From Sabellastarte sp. h YS-2021 (taxonomy: Eukaryota; Annelida; Polychaeta; Sabellida; Sabellidae), in assembly GCA_964017235.1 (NCBI GenBank), contig OZ024933.1, forward strand, positions 93,029,432 through 93,093,431: a stretch of 64,000 bases of DNA, read 5' to 3'. The position numbers and the translations under genes were made by a program. A model generated the notes under the pieces. It was given only the letters and a program-made list of their open reading frames with translations. It did no database searches and was not told the origin of the DNA. Positions within the stretch are counted from its first letter, which is position 1. Each line of letters opens with the position of its first letter. Below are positions 43,985-56,563 of the stretch, piece by piece.

Positions 43985-45065
43985 GGAAAATGCTAATAAC
44001 TTTGTGTTGGTGCCTTAGATATCATCATTACAATTTAAAATTGATAAATACTTCACCACATTAACCTCAGTTTAAAATAACTTCTTTATCTTACTTTCAG
44101 GTACATGTCATTATTTTGAACAGCCAGATTAATTCTTAAACATTATCATGACCTAATATATTCACAACATTTTTGCCAATACACAAGTCGACACAATAGT
44201 AGATCAAATGAGGTTTTTTAAACTCTGGCACATTTTTATATCACCAGTTTGTACACAAAGATGCTCTGGAGGTTTGTAATATTATTGATGAAACCTCTTT
44301 CACATTTGCTAAACAAAGGCTGAAAGCAAAATGATTATTTTGAAAATGATTTATTTTGTCTTAATTCACTTTAAAACCTACTAAAACTTAACATGATAAA
44401 AGTGTCATTCGATTCCCTCATGGAATATCTTTAGGCCACCTTAGATCTTTAAACTGAACGTGAAGGTCACAAAACATTAGACAGTATGACAACAGTTAAT
44501 ATATTTACTCCCTGTTCCTCCACATTTAATGTTAAATAAAACCTATGCTTACTTAATGGTATGTATTGATAAATTCTGGATAGTGGTGCCAAGTATGTCA
44601 CAGTTACAGTGAAATGTGCAGTGCAGGCTGATTATGTCAAGCCATTAAGAGCTATTAAGAGTGGAGAAATGTTCCTATTAGAACCCTAAATCCCTTGGTA
44701 CCATTTTAAAAGCTGTTCTGTCTTGTGCTGTCTTGTGTTTTTCATGGTTTCTCCAAAAGGCCAATGCCCACTTGCATTCATTTTTATGTCAACTGAGTGA
44801 AAATTTCAACATTTTGTTACTATTTTGTCATTTAAGGGATTTCTCTCATACTTGCATGTATGTACTAAGCCACAAGTAGAATCCCTTGTGTAACCATCAG
44901 GCCTGGATCTTTCTTAATTATTTTGTATGTATTTTTAAAATAATTTTAATGTATTAAAATTCAGGAATTCATGCAGTAAATCACTTATAACTTGCAAAGT
45001 ATTGCATTTAGAGTATTTTGTTAAAACATGTTGTTCTACTTTTTCCAAGGTACAATGTGGTGATT
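43985..45065. other. No gene recognised
   Basis: AT-rich, with one GGCCACCTTAGA word near 44432. No supported coding region. Confidence 0.4.
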
Positions 45066-45813
45066 AACTTGGGAGTCTTTTCGGGCTGGCATCAAGGTAC
45101 CAGCAAGTTCAGCCCTGGGGTCATCACTATTCGCAGTTATAAGATTGGTATAGGAGGAACCCTTGTCTTTATTGGCCAGTCGATTGCACCAGGCAATTTG
45201 CTGATACGATACGTTGATACAACTTAAAGTAGAGCAAAGGCTCAAAGAATTGCAGGAAAGTGATAAACCAGGTAAAGCCAAATAAATGGTACAAAATAAG
45301 GTCAAGTGGCCTTATGAATATGTATATATCAGGTTCGAGTAAAGAACGCATTTCTTACAACCAGCTATCCATCATTCAGTGGGTGGCTGGTTTTTGCCGC
45401 GTTATGAAAGAGGAAAAAAATCTGAATCCAAAGAGTTTATGTTAGATTATTTGATGTCCCTTTTGGATGATGCCCAAAATTTTTCTTGGGAAGCGGCAAA
45501 AGCCAGCCACGTAGTGCTCTTATGTCGGATGGAGCAAGGGGAAGTTGCAAACTACTCTCAGATTGAAAAGATAGACCAGATCCGAAGGGCCAATGCTCAG
45601 AGACACATTCACCCTTCCAGTACCTCATACTCTAACAAGAAAGGTTATCAAAAACACAAAAATCAGTGCCATGTCAGTACTTTAATCAAGATACTTGTTC
45701 CCACAACAAAAGTAATGACACAAGAGGTGTTAGATATAACCATGTTTGCAGTGCTTGTTTTTCCAATGGAAAAACGTTCCCACATACTGAGGTTGATTGC
45801 AAGAATAAGTTGA
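45066..45813 (+). pseudogene. Gag-like protein, pseudogene (copy D)
   Basis: VEQRLKELQESDK, NKVKWPYEYV and SKERISYNQLSIIQWVAGFCRVMKEEKN match copy B; a frame change leads to MLDYLMSLLDDAQNFSWEAAKASHVVLLCRMEQGE and IDQIRRANAQRH. At the position of the copy B stop, D has CAG. The Cys/His cluster that should follow is visible only in shifted frames around 45.70-45.78 kb. Confidence 0.72.
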
Positions 45814-45826
45814 AAAAAGTACCTGG

Positions 45827-46446
45827 ATGATCAAAAAACAAATAAATGTGGGTACTTTTGGGGCTGGTAATCCACCTCATTTTGATAGATTTGTATATGC
45901 AAAGAAATTCAAAAATGCCCAGAATGAGGCCAAGGCCACTAAGCAGATGGCTATTTCATGGTTCCGGAAGTATAAACGTTTTTCCATGACTGTCCCTCAT
46001 AAATCTTATACACAGGCCCTCATAAATCCGGTTCCTGGTGAAAAATCTAGTATCCAAAGAAATTCCCCCTCTTCTAAGGATGCTTGTAGAGGTACTTCAA
46101 ATGGTCGTGTCTCTCCTCATCTGGCTGTTATCAAATCTGCATCAAAAACGAGGAATTGCAATGATCTTCCCACTGTAGAAACAGGGTACCTGTCAAATAT
46201 GGTAAATGTGTTCCTATAAAGTATTCTGTGCAGAAGCCATCAAGGACTGTATTGTTACATAACAAATTTCAATGCTTGCAAGATTTATCTGATTCACGGG
46301 ACAATGGTGTTTACGATGAAATTCACACGACTGAAACTGTTTCAATTCATAGTGACATATCAGTACTTTCTAACGCTGATTGTGTAAATTTCAGGGAAAC
46401 AAAACAGCGCTTACATGAGTGCAAACCTCCCTCCCCCCTGTTCTAA
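45827..46446 (+). pseudogene. ORF2 leader, pseudogene (copy D)
   Basis: KQMAISWFRKYKRFSMTVPHKSYTQAL corresponds to ALQWYHMQRALRENSPRLSYADV at the start of the copy B polyprotein, and LLHNKFQCLQDLSDS to its NRFQILQNL motif. Interrupted by stops, and followed by about 370 bp of poorly readable sequence before the reverse transcriptase. Confidence 0.5.
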
Positions 46447-46820
46447 AAATCTGTCACAACCCTTGTTGGTTGATCAGTCAAAATATATGGAATGGGAATA
46501 AAAACAAAACTGTTTTTTTTTCTATGGGGTATCGCATAATATTATAGAACAGGATGTTAACATGTCAAAGCAATATACAATGGTTGACATGGTTAACACA
46601 TGTTCACCTGCAGACTGGACAGGTGATCATAGTGAGTGTATGACCTTGGACAGTGTAGTTGATGTTAAACAATTTAACAAGTGTAAACTCACTCCTGATG
46701 TTTCTGTTCTTGCATAACAGCTGAGGTTTGTGCACAAGTTTCCACAGCAGATTTGTATCCAATTTTAGACGGAAACTGTGACCATAATTTTTACAACTTA
46801 GTGAGTGTGATGATGATCGT

Positions 46821-47813
46821 ATGAATATGGATTCTCAAAAGGCTCTTATTAATGGTGTTATTTATCAGGTTCATACATTTTGTTTTTGTCCTCTTGCTCC
46901 ATTGCAGTTATATGCTGGAGACCCTGTTCAGTGGAATTCCACTTTCACAGATTTAGAAGCACATACGTTAGTAAAGGCTATTGGCAAACCTAATTTCTTA
47001 GGTTACAGAATTCCAGTTGATTCACATTTGAATATATCTAACTGGCGTTCATATTTATCTGAGTATTGGGATGCTCAGTTGCCAGATTTATCAGATTTTG
47101 GCTTCAATTTGGATTTTTCTCGAGATAGTAAGATTACCTCGACTGAAGAACATCATGCATCTGCAATACAAAATCCCCAACATGTTCAGGTGTATATTGA
47201 CGAAGAGTTGTCCTTCAAAGCAATGTTAGGGTGTTTTCATAGTAAGCCTATTCCTTTGCATGTATCTCCCTTAATGGTTAGAGACAAACAGGATTCTAAC
47301 AAAAGGATGACCATCATGGACCTAAGTTTGCCGAAAGGGGCTTCTGTAAATGCTTCTGTCCAAAAAGACATTTACTTGGGTACTTAATATGTTCTAAATT
47401 ACCCATCTATAGATTCAATAACCAATGCTTTGTGCAAGTTAAGTCCTGCTGCAAAAATTTATAAGGTTGATATCAGCCGTGCTTTTAGGCACATCAAAAT
47501 TGATCCCATGGACATCGACCTCTTGGGTTTAAAATTTCAAGATCAGTACTTTATCAATAAATTGGTATCATTTGGATATCGTAATTGGAGCCAGATTTTG
47601 CAGCGGTGCACAGATGCCATACGGTTTACAATGCAACAGCATGGCTTTCCTCATCTATTCAACTACATAGATGAACTAATATATACTGGTTTACCATCTA
47701 ACATACACAATTCTTATCAGTTTGTGCTGAAACTACTTCAGGAACTAGGTTTGGACATTTCCAATAAGAAACTAGTCCCACCAAATACTTTAGTCACCTG
47801 TCTAGTTATATAA
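46821..47813 (+). pseudogene. Reverse transcriptase, pseudogene (copy D)
   Basis: ALPDL-type fingers (AQLPDLSDFGFNLDF), LMVRDKQDSNKRMTIMDLSLPKG, then after a TAA at 47385 and a short gap KIYKVDISRAFRHIKIDP (catalytic Asp), FGYRNWSQILQRCTDAIRF and FNYIDELIY. The normally invariant second Asp of the YIDD box is Glu here (YIDE). The thumb continues to LGLDISNKKLVPP and ends at a stop at 47813. Confidence 0.8.
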
Positions 47814-48184
47814 ATTGATACTATAAACAGAACTTTTTCCATACCACACCAAAGGTTAACTGAAATTATCAAACTGTGTACATCTTGGTCACATAAGACA
47901 TATTGCAGTAAAAAGCACTGCAGCCCTTATTAGGTAGTCTTCTCTACATTAGTAAGTGCGTTAAACCCGCTCGCTATTTTCTTAATAGAATGCTGGCTTT
48001 GCTCAGAAGCAATTATGATACACAAAAATATTATTAGACCAGCCATTTTTTAAGGACTTAGCGTAGTTTAATACCTTTCTATATAATTTTAATAGTTAAT
48101 GGTAATTTTAATATGGCCTTCCATATTATACATGGTTTGCAAGCACAGCCATTCCACTTCGTCCAACAAGAAATTTCCCAGTGC

Positions 48185-48620
48185 CCAGGTATATTTGGAT
48201 GCATGCTTGACAGGTTTAGATGGCCACTTTGGTTCTATGGTTTATGCATTAGACATTCCATTTGGTTACAACAATTGTCATCTTGAGATGTTAAACATAG
48301 TAGTGGCTTTAAAAATCTGGGCTGGACACTGGAGAGATAAGAAAATTCAAATACATTGTGATAACATGGCTGTAGTTAAGGTCTTAAATACTGGCAGAAC
48401 TCGTACTGGCCACTTGTGCCAGAAATATCTAGTTAATTGCTGCCATATGTAATATTGAGCTCGTATTTTCTCACATAGCTGGTCAGGTTAATAATATTGC
48501 AGACCTTTTATCCTGTTGGTCCATCACTACTAACCCTGTGAACAAATTAAACCAACTTCTTTCAGATCATATATGGGTTGAAGCACATTTGGATCTGACA
48601 ATACTCAATTACCAGATATA
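48185..48620 (+). pseudogene. RNase H, pseudogene (copy D)
   Basis: VYLDACLTGLDGHFG (first Asp), CHLEMLNIVVALKIW (Glu), IHCDNMAVVKVLNTGRT (second Asp), then after a frame change FSHIAGQVNNIADLLSCW, the last RNase H motif, and DHIWVEAHLDLT. This last block locates the deletion in copy B, which jumps from GRTRDETLA into the equivalent of DHIWVEAHLDL. Confidence 0.75.
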
Positions 48621-48662
48621 ATTGTATTTCCATTTCTGCACCATTTTACTTTATATTTGTAG

Positions 48663-49475
48663 AACTACCTGGCATGACAGCCCAGCTGGCCACCTCGGCT
48701 TCCACTAGACTGCTTCTGGGCTTCAGACCCTCCACATTAAGACAATATAGGCGTATGAGGATGGACTTCTTGGCGTTTCAGGTTTTGGCCCCCTGTCAGG
48801 TGATGCCCCCTGTCAGGTGTATCCAGAATTTTTACTTTCTTTTATGGAATTTCTCCATCAAAATTATCTTTCATCGACTCATATTGCAAATTATATGGTC
48901 GCACTGAGGGCCTTCCATATTGTACATGGTTTGCAAACACAACCATTTAGAGATGAGCGCAATCTATTAAAATTCAAGCTCCACTTCGTCCATCAGCCAA
49001 AACTTATATAGATGTGACAATTTTAAATTCCATAGTTCAGCAGTGTCAGGTATTGCCACATTCTGAAATGTTTTAACCATTATATTTGCTATGCTTCTTT
49101 TTCCTTCCTGCGATTATCCAATATTCTTCCCCATACCACAAACCCTTTGATCCAAGTAGACAGTTGGCTAGGGTAATTTCATCTCAGTGGGAGAAAATGC
49201 TGTTCTGCTTATCGTCTATGGTGGTGCCACTCACGGATTCAGTGGCCATAAAACACTTAAAGAAAAATTCAAATAGTTTAGGCTTCCCTTTCCCCCTAAC
49301 TTTTCATGCCTTCAGGAGAGCAGGTGCCGTGTGGGCCTTTCAGCATGGTGTTCCTTTGGAACACACTATGAAACATGGCACCTGGAAATCAGATGCTGTG
49401 TGGTCATATCTTTCCTCCGCCCCCTTTTCTACCTCTCCTGTTTCCTTTGCCTTTCAGACCTCCCTACGTTCCTAA
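48663..49475 (+). pseudogene. Tyrosine recombinase, pseudogene (copy D)
   Basis: A splice-acceptor-like TTTATATTTGTAG ends at 48662. Then TAQLATSASTRLLLGFRPSTLRQYRRMRMDFLAFQV, FLLSFMEFLHQNYLSSTHIANYMVALRAFHIVHGLQTQPF, a shifted FSFLRLSNILPHTT (Arg I), and, back in frame, LTDSVAIKHLKKN, FHAFRRAGAVWAFQHG (HxxR) and HGTWKSDAVWSYLSS (His and Tyr nucleophile). The catalytic residues survive although the frame is broken at least three times. Confidence 0.78.
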
Positions 49476-51218
49476 CCCTACTTGGGGTTTGGGCGAACGT
49501 CTGCTCTACTAATAATAAAAATCTCAAATTTAATACTCTATCTTATAGATTAATCATGCATTAGAGATAATTGATATTCACATTTTACCATTGGCTTTCG
49601 TGTGTGTAACACACCTTTCCTCCATCAGCTAGTAACAACAGTTACCATTCTGGCACTGGAACGAACATCCAACTATGAACTCACCATTGGGCAACTGATG
49701 GTTCCCTTGCTGGGTATTGCTATTCACCTTCGTCTCTCGTAGGTCATTACAAGATCACTTCAACTATGACCTTTGTGTACTTTCTGTAAAATTGGTTATT
49801 ATGCTGCATTCTCAAAGGTCAATATTCAAGGTCATCACCAGACCTTCATCTATTAGGGTGGATATGACCTTGGTTCATGACAAATTAAGTTCTTTCCAAT
49901 ATCAGATTCAGTTTTGATCAGAAATTACGTTTGTAGCTAAATCATATATTAGGCGTTTATAACAGCTTTCAAAATTTACAACATTCATGAAAAGATAATC
50001 TCAATTCTCCTCATGTTCTAGGCAGCAACAAAAATCAGTTCAACTTATTCTTTAAAATTCACAAGGGCAGAAACTGACATCGAAAAACAACAAGGCATAG
50101 ATAATCATTGTGAACATTAAAGTAGAGAGCTTACAAGAAAATTCCATTTTGATATTACGTGCTAAATATCCATACTCTCAGTGGTTAGACATCTAGGCTG
50201 CGTGCTTGATAATGTGGTAAGCCATAACTGACAGGAAGTGACGTCATGTCTTCACTAACAGCTTTTGTATGTCACTGAGGCTGTGGCGCTAATCTATAAA
50301 TTTATTCTTTATTGGGCTCTTTGTTGCAGTCGCTCCGCCTGAAGGGTATTGTAATCTGATAAATAACTCAGACAATAAAACCTCAGGTCTTGGTCAGTGG
50401 GGTCTACTGGTTGCTTGCATCTCCTCAAAAATGACTTGGATCTGGATCCAAATTGAGTACTCAGTATTTTACTTTCCTTGTTTTCTACAAATACAATATA
50501 CTTATTGCACAAAAAGGTGACTGCACAACAGACTGTTTAGGGATGGTAGCTGGGTCATTAAGTGTAAACCAATTAATGTGGGGGGAATGATAACAAAAAA
50601 TGATCGTCGTCATAGTGACAGCTTCTTTTTAGTTGCAAACTTTTCAATCAAAGAAACATTTGTGGTGCGATTTATTTTGTTTTTTAAAGCCCATACAAGG
50701 ACCGCCCAGGAATTCCCCTCTGTCTTGTATCAATGAAGATCCCCAATTGTGTCTAGATGAAAACCTACCGTGACCCAGAGTTTAGCTTAGAGCAGAGGAA
50801 ATGTCCCATGCTTTATAAAAATGATCCCCCAAGTCATGCCTGACAGTGGGTAGTCAGCGAGCCATTTAACCACACGGATCCATATAAAAGAGAAGCTTTT
50901 GGGGCTGAGACCAGATAGTTGACATGTTTTAAACAGAGAAATCACAGTTATGATATCATTAGAAATGACTCTGAGTTACAAAAGATAAGCCAGGGCCATC
51001 CATGAAAAATTCTTAGCATGTTTCAAGCTACCGTAGTTGCTGATTTTTGCACCGGACATCTTGAAAAATAGCCCAGATGTACAACATGGCTCTTACGAAT
51101 GGTTGAAATCCGACCTGCTTCCGATCTATTTTGACAATGGAACAGCCATCATAGCACTACCTGCCAGCAAGGATTTGTGCTTTTCAAGTAATGCTTGTAT
51201 ATCTGCTGTCTTCCACTA
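49476..51218. other. No gene recognised
   Basis: A 67-residue open frame at 50309-50512 (-) rich in polar residues has no recognisable motif and no clear splice context; I leave it uncalled. Confidence 0.4.
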
Positions 51219-51360
51219 GGAGGTTATGTTACGGTTGCATCTGTTTGTCTTTTCCGTCTGTTTGCGAGTTGTGAACAGATCTTTATATATATTTTTAATT
51301 TGGGAAGGGCCTGGACAAAGAAGAAGAAACTTTATGAAAGATCCAGGTCGCATTCTGGAT
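51219..51360 (+). repeat. Interspersed non-coding repeat fragment
   Basis: Begins AGGAGGTTATGTTACGGTTG and TGTTTGTC, continues with GGGAAGGGCCTGGACAAAGAAGAAG and GATCCAGGTCGCATTCTGGAT. A similar GGGCCTGGCCAAATGAAGAAG lies at 24.24 kb and a similar start at 23.25 kb, so it is one of several copies. Confidence 0.45.
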
Positions 51361-52117
51361 ATAAAAAATCCAAAACAATTTCATTTTTAATGTATTCTGA
51401 TGATTTTTGCTCTCAGGTTGTAAAGATTCTAAGTTGTAAACAGTATTACAAGGAAATGATCAGAAGCAACATATCATTGCTCACAAAGATTGAGACCAGA
51501 TATTTTAAAGTTTATCGTCTTTGGTTTTGTCTCTGAACAGGGGAGGGGGACTAAACATACGTAGTGAGTATAGATTCTTTTTCATATTTCCATTGATAAC
51601 TTAGTTCTGCATTTCTAGAATTTGTATTTCTGTCATCAAACTACTGAACAAATGGTCAGGAATATCCTCAATGTTACTTGAAAAAGGATTGTGATTATAA
51701 ACTAAAAATGATCTGATTTTCAGTCTTAAAGAGAACAGGGGACTATCGTCTGTGTCCCAATCACACCACAGGTAGTAAATCTGTTGCATCAGAATTCCTG
51801 GGAACATTGGCCATGGCTCGGAAAAAAAATACATAAAACAACGATACTCTACAGATAAGGTAAACTTATAGCTTAACCGAAGACACGCTAGAAAACATAA
51901 TCACCCAGAAATATGATGAAATACAGCAGAACAACTGTTTTTTATTTTTGTATATATGATTTGGGAATTTCTTATTATCAATTGCAATTGGATAACTAGC
52001 TATTTATTTTTATTTATAGAGGAGTTATACCACGGGATTAAAAGAGAAAGGTGAAAGATAACTTGTAATCTGATTGTGATGTGAACATTTTAACATATCC
52101 ATAGCAAGTGCCTGTGT
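51361..52117. other. No gene recognised
   Basis: AT-rich. The open frame at 51601-51834 (-) shows no recognisable domain. Confidence 0.4.
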
Positions 52118-52345
52118 GTCACTATGGTCTAGCGGGTAAAACACTTGCCAAAGTGACTGGTTTCGATGACAGTTACAGGTGGATACATAGTGACTTCCCC
52201 AAAGAGCAGGTTAAAGAAGCCAATGGACCTTGATAAATGGATACCCCAGATTCTGTTTTTAGTTAAGGGGATGTAGGTCACAAGGGAGTTTGGGCTATAT
52301 TTATGCAGTTGGCATGGGTTAACTATTGCTTTGAGTCCTATGGTA
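52118..52345 (+). mobile_element. tRNA-derived SINE
   Basis: A box in CTATGGTCTAGCGGGTAAAAC, B-box-like GACTGGTTTCGATGACAG about 40 bp later, then CCTTGATAAATGGATACCCC shared with the minus-strand SINE at 23.7-23.9 kb. No target duplication identified. Confidence 0.6.
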
Positions 52346-52376
52346 AAAGGGATATTCTTAAATATAATTGTAAGAA

Positions 52377-52470
52377 TTAATATACATATCAACAAACAAT
52401 ATATTAATATACAGATTAACAAACAATATATTAATATACATATTAACAAACAATATACATATTAACAAAG
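52377..52470. repeat. Minisatellite, about 29-bp unit
   Basis: TTAATATACATATCAACAAACAATATA repeats about 3.3 times, the last unit shortened. Confidence 0.85.
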
Positions 52471-53521
52471 CAATACTGCATTGTGTAGAGTTTCTGAATG
52501 GCTGTCAATCACAAAGGATACCTCAGCAACTGGTTCAGTTTGTTATTTCTTATAAATAACATATCCTAGAGCAAAACACTTTCCCTTTAAATGCTACATC
52601 TTCTGACTAATGCGACTGTTCCACTGTTGTCTGTGAGTTATTATAAGACAAAGCCGATTTTGAAGTTTTGACCCCCTTCATTTGGAGATCCTGTCAAAAA
52701 GGGAAGAAAAATGAAGTAAGTAATTAAACTCTTGGTCATCAGCATTGTGTTGAGTATGCCCCCGAGTTGCCTGAGTAGAAAGTTTGGTCATATGGCTGAA
52801 AAGACTGCATAATTGGGACAGCCAGGGAGCCCACTTGTAACACAGTAACATGGATATAGGCTATAAAGCACCGTATAGGAGAAAATGACCTCTCATTATT
52901 TATACCAGTTGACATATCCCTGCTAGATTGTCTATTCTTTGTGGATTTTTTTTCTGCTCAGTTTTTACAGTCAGTTCACGAATGTGTTACTATTGCCCTG
53001 GGGTGATTCATTAATATCCAGCTGAAAATGCCAAGCAGATTTGTAGTGCTCTTCTCTTGATGGCAAGCTACTTAGAGGACTTGGGTGTAAAAGGGAGGCT
53101 CTTAACACCCCTTTTAACACTACTTTCTCTCCCTTAAACTGCTTCAGCTGGTTATTTGGGGTTGTTACAGTTTCCTGATCTTGAGATTGAGGTCACTATT
53201 GGCACATAGAGACAAGTTGAATAAAATTAAGTTTATTCTTTGTTAGCCATAAAGACATTTACATATATATCAAGGTTGACTAGTTTTTGCTGCTTTAACT
53301 TAAGTTAGATATTCATCTTACAAGTAAGGTGGCCTTACCACTCATATGCTCCAAGTAGACATTTGGAGTGTTCCTCTTACATGGTTAGAGGAAATATACA
53401 AAAGTGACAAAAATAAATTATAACACTTATCCACCGATGGGGGCAGAGAGGTCTTATAATCACGTCTGCTTGTTTTTCCACTTGTTTTTTTTACGTGTGC
53501 ATAGCCAAAAAACTATATGTT
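52471..53521. other. No gene recognised
   Basis: No coding region. A GTAAGGTGGCCTTAC palindrome near 53325 recalls the YR-element tails. Confidence 0.4.
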
Positions 53522-54020
53522 AGATCAGGGGCATATTTTCACATAAGGTGGGTTCTACTTCTAGCTTGCTCCTGCTCACAGATGATCTGGATTTGGATCA
53601 TGGATCCACAATGTATTTTGTGATCTTTCTGCAATATCTGCACACAAAAGTGTATTCGCTGAATCAGGGTTATATTTCCATAAAAGATGGGGCTTACCAG
53701 TGGTATAGTCATCTTCATAGTTGATCTGGATCCAGACGGATTATCTGTATATCCTTATGTGGATCAGAATTGGATCAGGGGAATATTTTCACACAAGGTG
53801 GGGGTGTACCTACGGCTTGGTCTTCCTCAAAGATGATCCGGATTCGGTTAGTGGATCTGCAATGTATTTTGAGACCTTTATGCAATATTCACATACATAA
53901 ATAAATATTCTCTGAATCGGGTTTATTTCATACAAGAGAGGTCTTTCAGTGTTATTGTCATCTTCAAAGTTGATCTGAATCCAGACTGATTATCCATATA
54001 TCCTGATATGGATCAGACTT
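53522..54020. repeat. Tandem duplication of a GGATC-rich repeat, about 249-bp period
   Basis: AGATCAGGGGCATATTTTCACATAAGGTGG at 53522 recurs as GGATCAGGGGAATATTTTCACACAAGGTGG at about 53771, with the following GATGATC(T/C)GGAT(T), GCAATAT and CATCTTCA(T/A)AGTTGATCTG blocks repeated in the same order. It is related to the 3' part of the repeat at 23.3 kb. Confidence 0.7.
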
Positions 54021-54069
54021 ATTCAGTATTACCTGTAGGCAATGGTTAGTGTGTTTCCAGGCTCTGATT

Positions 54070-54270
54070 GTTTTATCAACTGGTAGTGGTACTAAATTTT
54101 TTATCTGCTTTTTATCTTCATTCAACCATTTTTGTAAAATATATTATAACTTTTGTTTTTGTAAAATATATTAAAACTTTTGTTTTATCAACTGGTAGTG
54201 GTACTAAATTTTTTATCTGCTTTTTATCTTCATTCAACCATTTTTGTAAAATATATTATAACTTTTGTGT
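54070..54270. repeat. Tandem duplication, 112-bp period
   Basis: GTTTTATCAACTGGTAGTGG and the following sequence to TATTATAACTTTTG occur at 54070 and again at 54182, almost identical. TTTTTGTAAAATATATTA also repeats within the first unit. Confidence 0.88.
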
Positions 54271-54499
54271 GATCTTTGTTTTAGCATATTCTCCTTAACA
54301 GATATAAGAAACCTTGTTAGAAGCATGTAACAGTAAATGTGAAGTTAATGACTCAGTGAGTGCTTACAATAATTAGACAGCATAATTAAATAAATAATGT
54401 TTATAAATTATACACATTATTTTAAACATTGCATGTCAAAAGACTGAAAAAGTGAAGATTTGTCAATTTTTATAGTAATCCATTGTATTTTGCCAAAGG

Positions 54500-55870
54500 G
54501 TAAAATATCTGGGCACGGTTTGACTGTGATGTCTCCAATCTTTGTGTTATGCATGTGCAGTGTGTCTGTAAGACTTGTTTTGTCCAACTGAGGGATCTTA
54601 GAAGGCTCATACGGTGTCTTACACAGGAAGAGGTTGTGAAAGCTACAAATGCTCTTTTGGGCAGTCGGCTTGACTATTGCAATTCCTTGTTCAGGAGTCT
54701 TTCATGTTCAATTGCTAGGAACCTCCAAAGTTTCTAAGGCAGGTTAGTATTGAAACCAGCACGGCGGATATTCACATATAACTCCAATACTTAAGAGTTT
54801 GCAATTGTTGACAGTTCAACAATGTTCAGTGTTCAAAACAGTAACAATAGTCTATAACTTCCTCCACAGTGGTTATCATAAATTTTAGATAGTAGAAGTA
54901 GCCATATTTATGGTGAAGTTCTTAAGGTGCTATTCATATTCAAAATACATTATCCAACAGTGTTCCAAAGGCAACCAGTGCAGGTCTTTAAGGACTGGAG
55001 TGATCCTTGAAAATTTGGGACTTTTTGACAATCCAAGCCAGACTGTTCTGGACACTTAGGAACCTTTTGATATTGAATCCTGGTAAACTCTTGAGCAGTG
55101 AGTGACAAAAGTTAAGATGGTTGTTCAACAGAGCAAAATCTCCATCCTGGAAGAAGCTGATCTATGGCCATTTGCCACCAAAAACAGTTTGCTGTATTAT
55201 ATATATTTTATATGTGGGAGCAATCCTCCATTACCACATGGTTCTTGAGGCATGGGCGATGGCAGAATGTGGACTTACTTCCAGAAAATGTCCATTTGAT
55301 TGCTTCAAGGAAAAAATTCTATCTACAACAACACATGCCAGTTCAGTTTGATTACATCTCCAAAGGAAATTATTACAATTAAACCATCATAAAAACTCTT
55401 AATTTTTTGCCTTCCCAAGCAGCACTCTGTTTCCAAGATGGCCTTATCGGTGTACAAGTTTCTACAAAGTGGTTATCCTAAATACTTTGAACCTTTCATT
55501 AAACCCAGACATAGAGTGTACAAAACTTGTAGAAGTCAATCTGGTGGCGTGTTGCTTGAGATCCCACATGTATATATAAGTCTAGAAAGCATTTTGGCCT
55601 CAGCTCTGTCCCGAGGGTTTGAAACGATCTGCCTGATGAAGTATGCTCAGCCACATCTCTCTCTTCATTCAGAAAAAAAGTTGAAAACCTATCTCTTTGT
55701 CAGAAGCATCCCTGTTTTTCTGGTCTTGTCTCAGTCTTTCTGCATTGTATTGAACCCTGTGATGTTTCTGGCCTAATGATTATGGATCTCTGCTCTCTGG
55801 TAATATTCACCTTAGATTCTGTCAAAAGATGGAGACTAAGTGCTATAAAAATACTATTAGAATTGGAATA
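54500..55870 (+). mobile_element. L2/CR1-like LINE 3' fragment
   Basis: CVCKTCFVQLRDLRRLIRCLTQEEVVKATNALLGSRLDYCNSLFRSL (54549-54737) is the typical post-palm region of L2/CR1 ORF2. LSVYKFLQSGYPKYFEPF and, further on in shifted form, the C-terminal FxFxxxLKTYLF region (EKKLKTYLFVRS) lie at 55438-55720. A tail with CACCTTAGATTCTGTC and AGTGCTATAAAAATACTATTAGAATTGGAATAA ends it. Several hundred bp between the parts are unreadable. Decayed. Confidence 0.75.
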
Positions 55871-56056
55871 ACAATTACATTGAATTTTGTGAAGCAGATT
55901 ATGATAGATATGGATAGTCCAGAAAAGTTTTTACTGAGTATTTGGGGCAGATAAGGTGATATGCACAAAAAAGATTTTAAAGTTTTTAAAGTATTCTAAC
56001 AGTGATATAATATCACAAACTTTTAATTATGTTTGAATCTGGAATTTGGCTTCAGT
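55871..56056. other. Spacer between two LINEs
   Basis: Short AT-rich stretch, no gene. The 5' target-site copy of the next LINE is at 56057-56067. Confidence 0.4.
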
Positions 56057-56321
56057 ATGAAATAACAGTATGAATTTTCTGGAAGGATGCATGGTCTGAG
56101 CAGGTGAAATCTTCTAAGCAGGAGTTTTGCAATTGTTTGGAAAGAATGTTGATGGAAATTAGAAATAAAAATATACAATAGTAAATTGGAATGTGCAGAG
56201 AGTAGATTGGATATACTGTCTTTCAGATTACTTTCTCCTAAATGGGATCTTTGGACATTTAAAAATCATGTGTCTTTTTGTATCAATATGGTTTAATTAA
56301 TACAAGTTTAATACTTGAGTG

Positions 56322-56563
56322 TTAAAAGACAGATTTGAACAATCAATTTAGTTTGCATGTGATTGAGGCTAAACAATTTAAAAAGACCTCAGTGCAGTGT
56401 AAATCTTTTTGGACAACTTGCATTGTGACAAAGTTGGACAAATTAAAAGACAGATTTGAACAATCAATTAAGTTTGCATGTGTTTGAGGCTAAACAATTT
56501 AAAAAGACCTCAGTGCAGTGTAAATCTTTTTGGACAACCTGCATTGTGACAAAGTTGGACAAA
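56322..56563. repeat. Two 121-bp tandem units in the LINE 5' UTR
   Basis: TTAAAAGACAGATTTGAAC begins units at 56322 and 56443; both run through GACCTCAGTGCAGTGTAAA to AAAGTTGGACAAA with only a few differences. Repeated 5' UTR monomers of this kind carry promoter activity in some L1 families. Confidence 0.88.

Larger units (their letters stand above)
45066..49475 (+). mobile_element. DIRS-superfamily YR retrotransposon, copy D (relative of B), decayed
   Basis: Gag core, ORF2 leader, reverse transcriptase, RNase H and tyrosine recombinase follow in order on the + strand. The proteins match copy B better than A or C (VIQWV/IIQWVAGFCR; HGTWKSDAVWSYL). Many stops and frameshifts. Neither the A/B repeats of copy B nor another terminal repeat were found at its edges, so limits are those of the coding remnants. 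Confidence 0.8.

Noticed and set aside
45018-45227. Open frame 45018-45227 as an independent gene
   Set aside because: The alternative frame contains the VEQRLKELQES segment homologous to Gag of element B, so this is a shadow at the start of copy D.
50309-50512. 67-residue minus-strand open frame
   Set aside because: No recognisable domain, no supporting neighbours and no clear splice sites; could be an exon but not supportable.
51601-51834. 77-residue minus-strand open frame
   Set aside because: No motif recognised; length is within chance expectation for AT-rich sequence.
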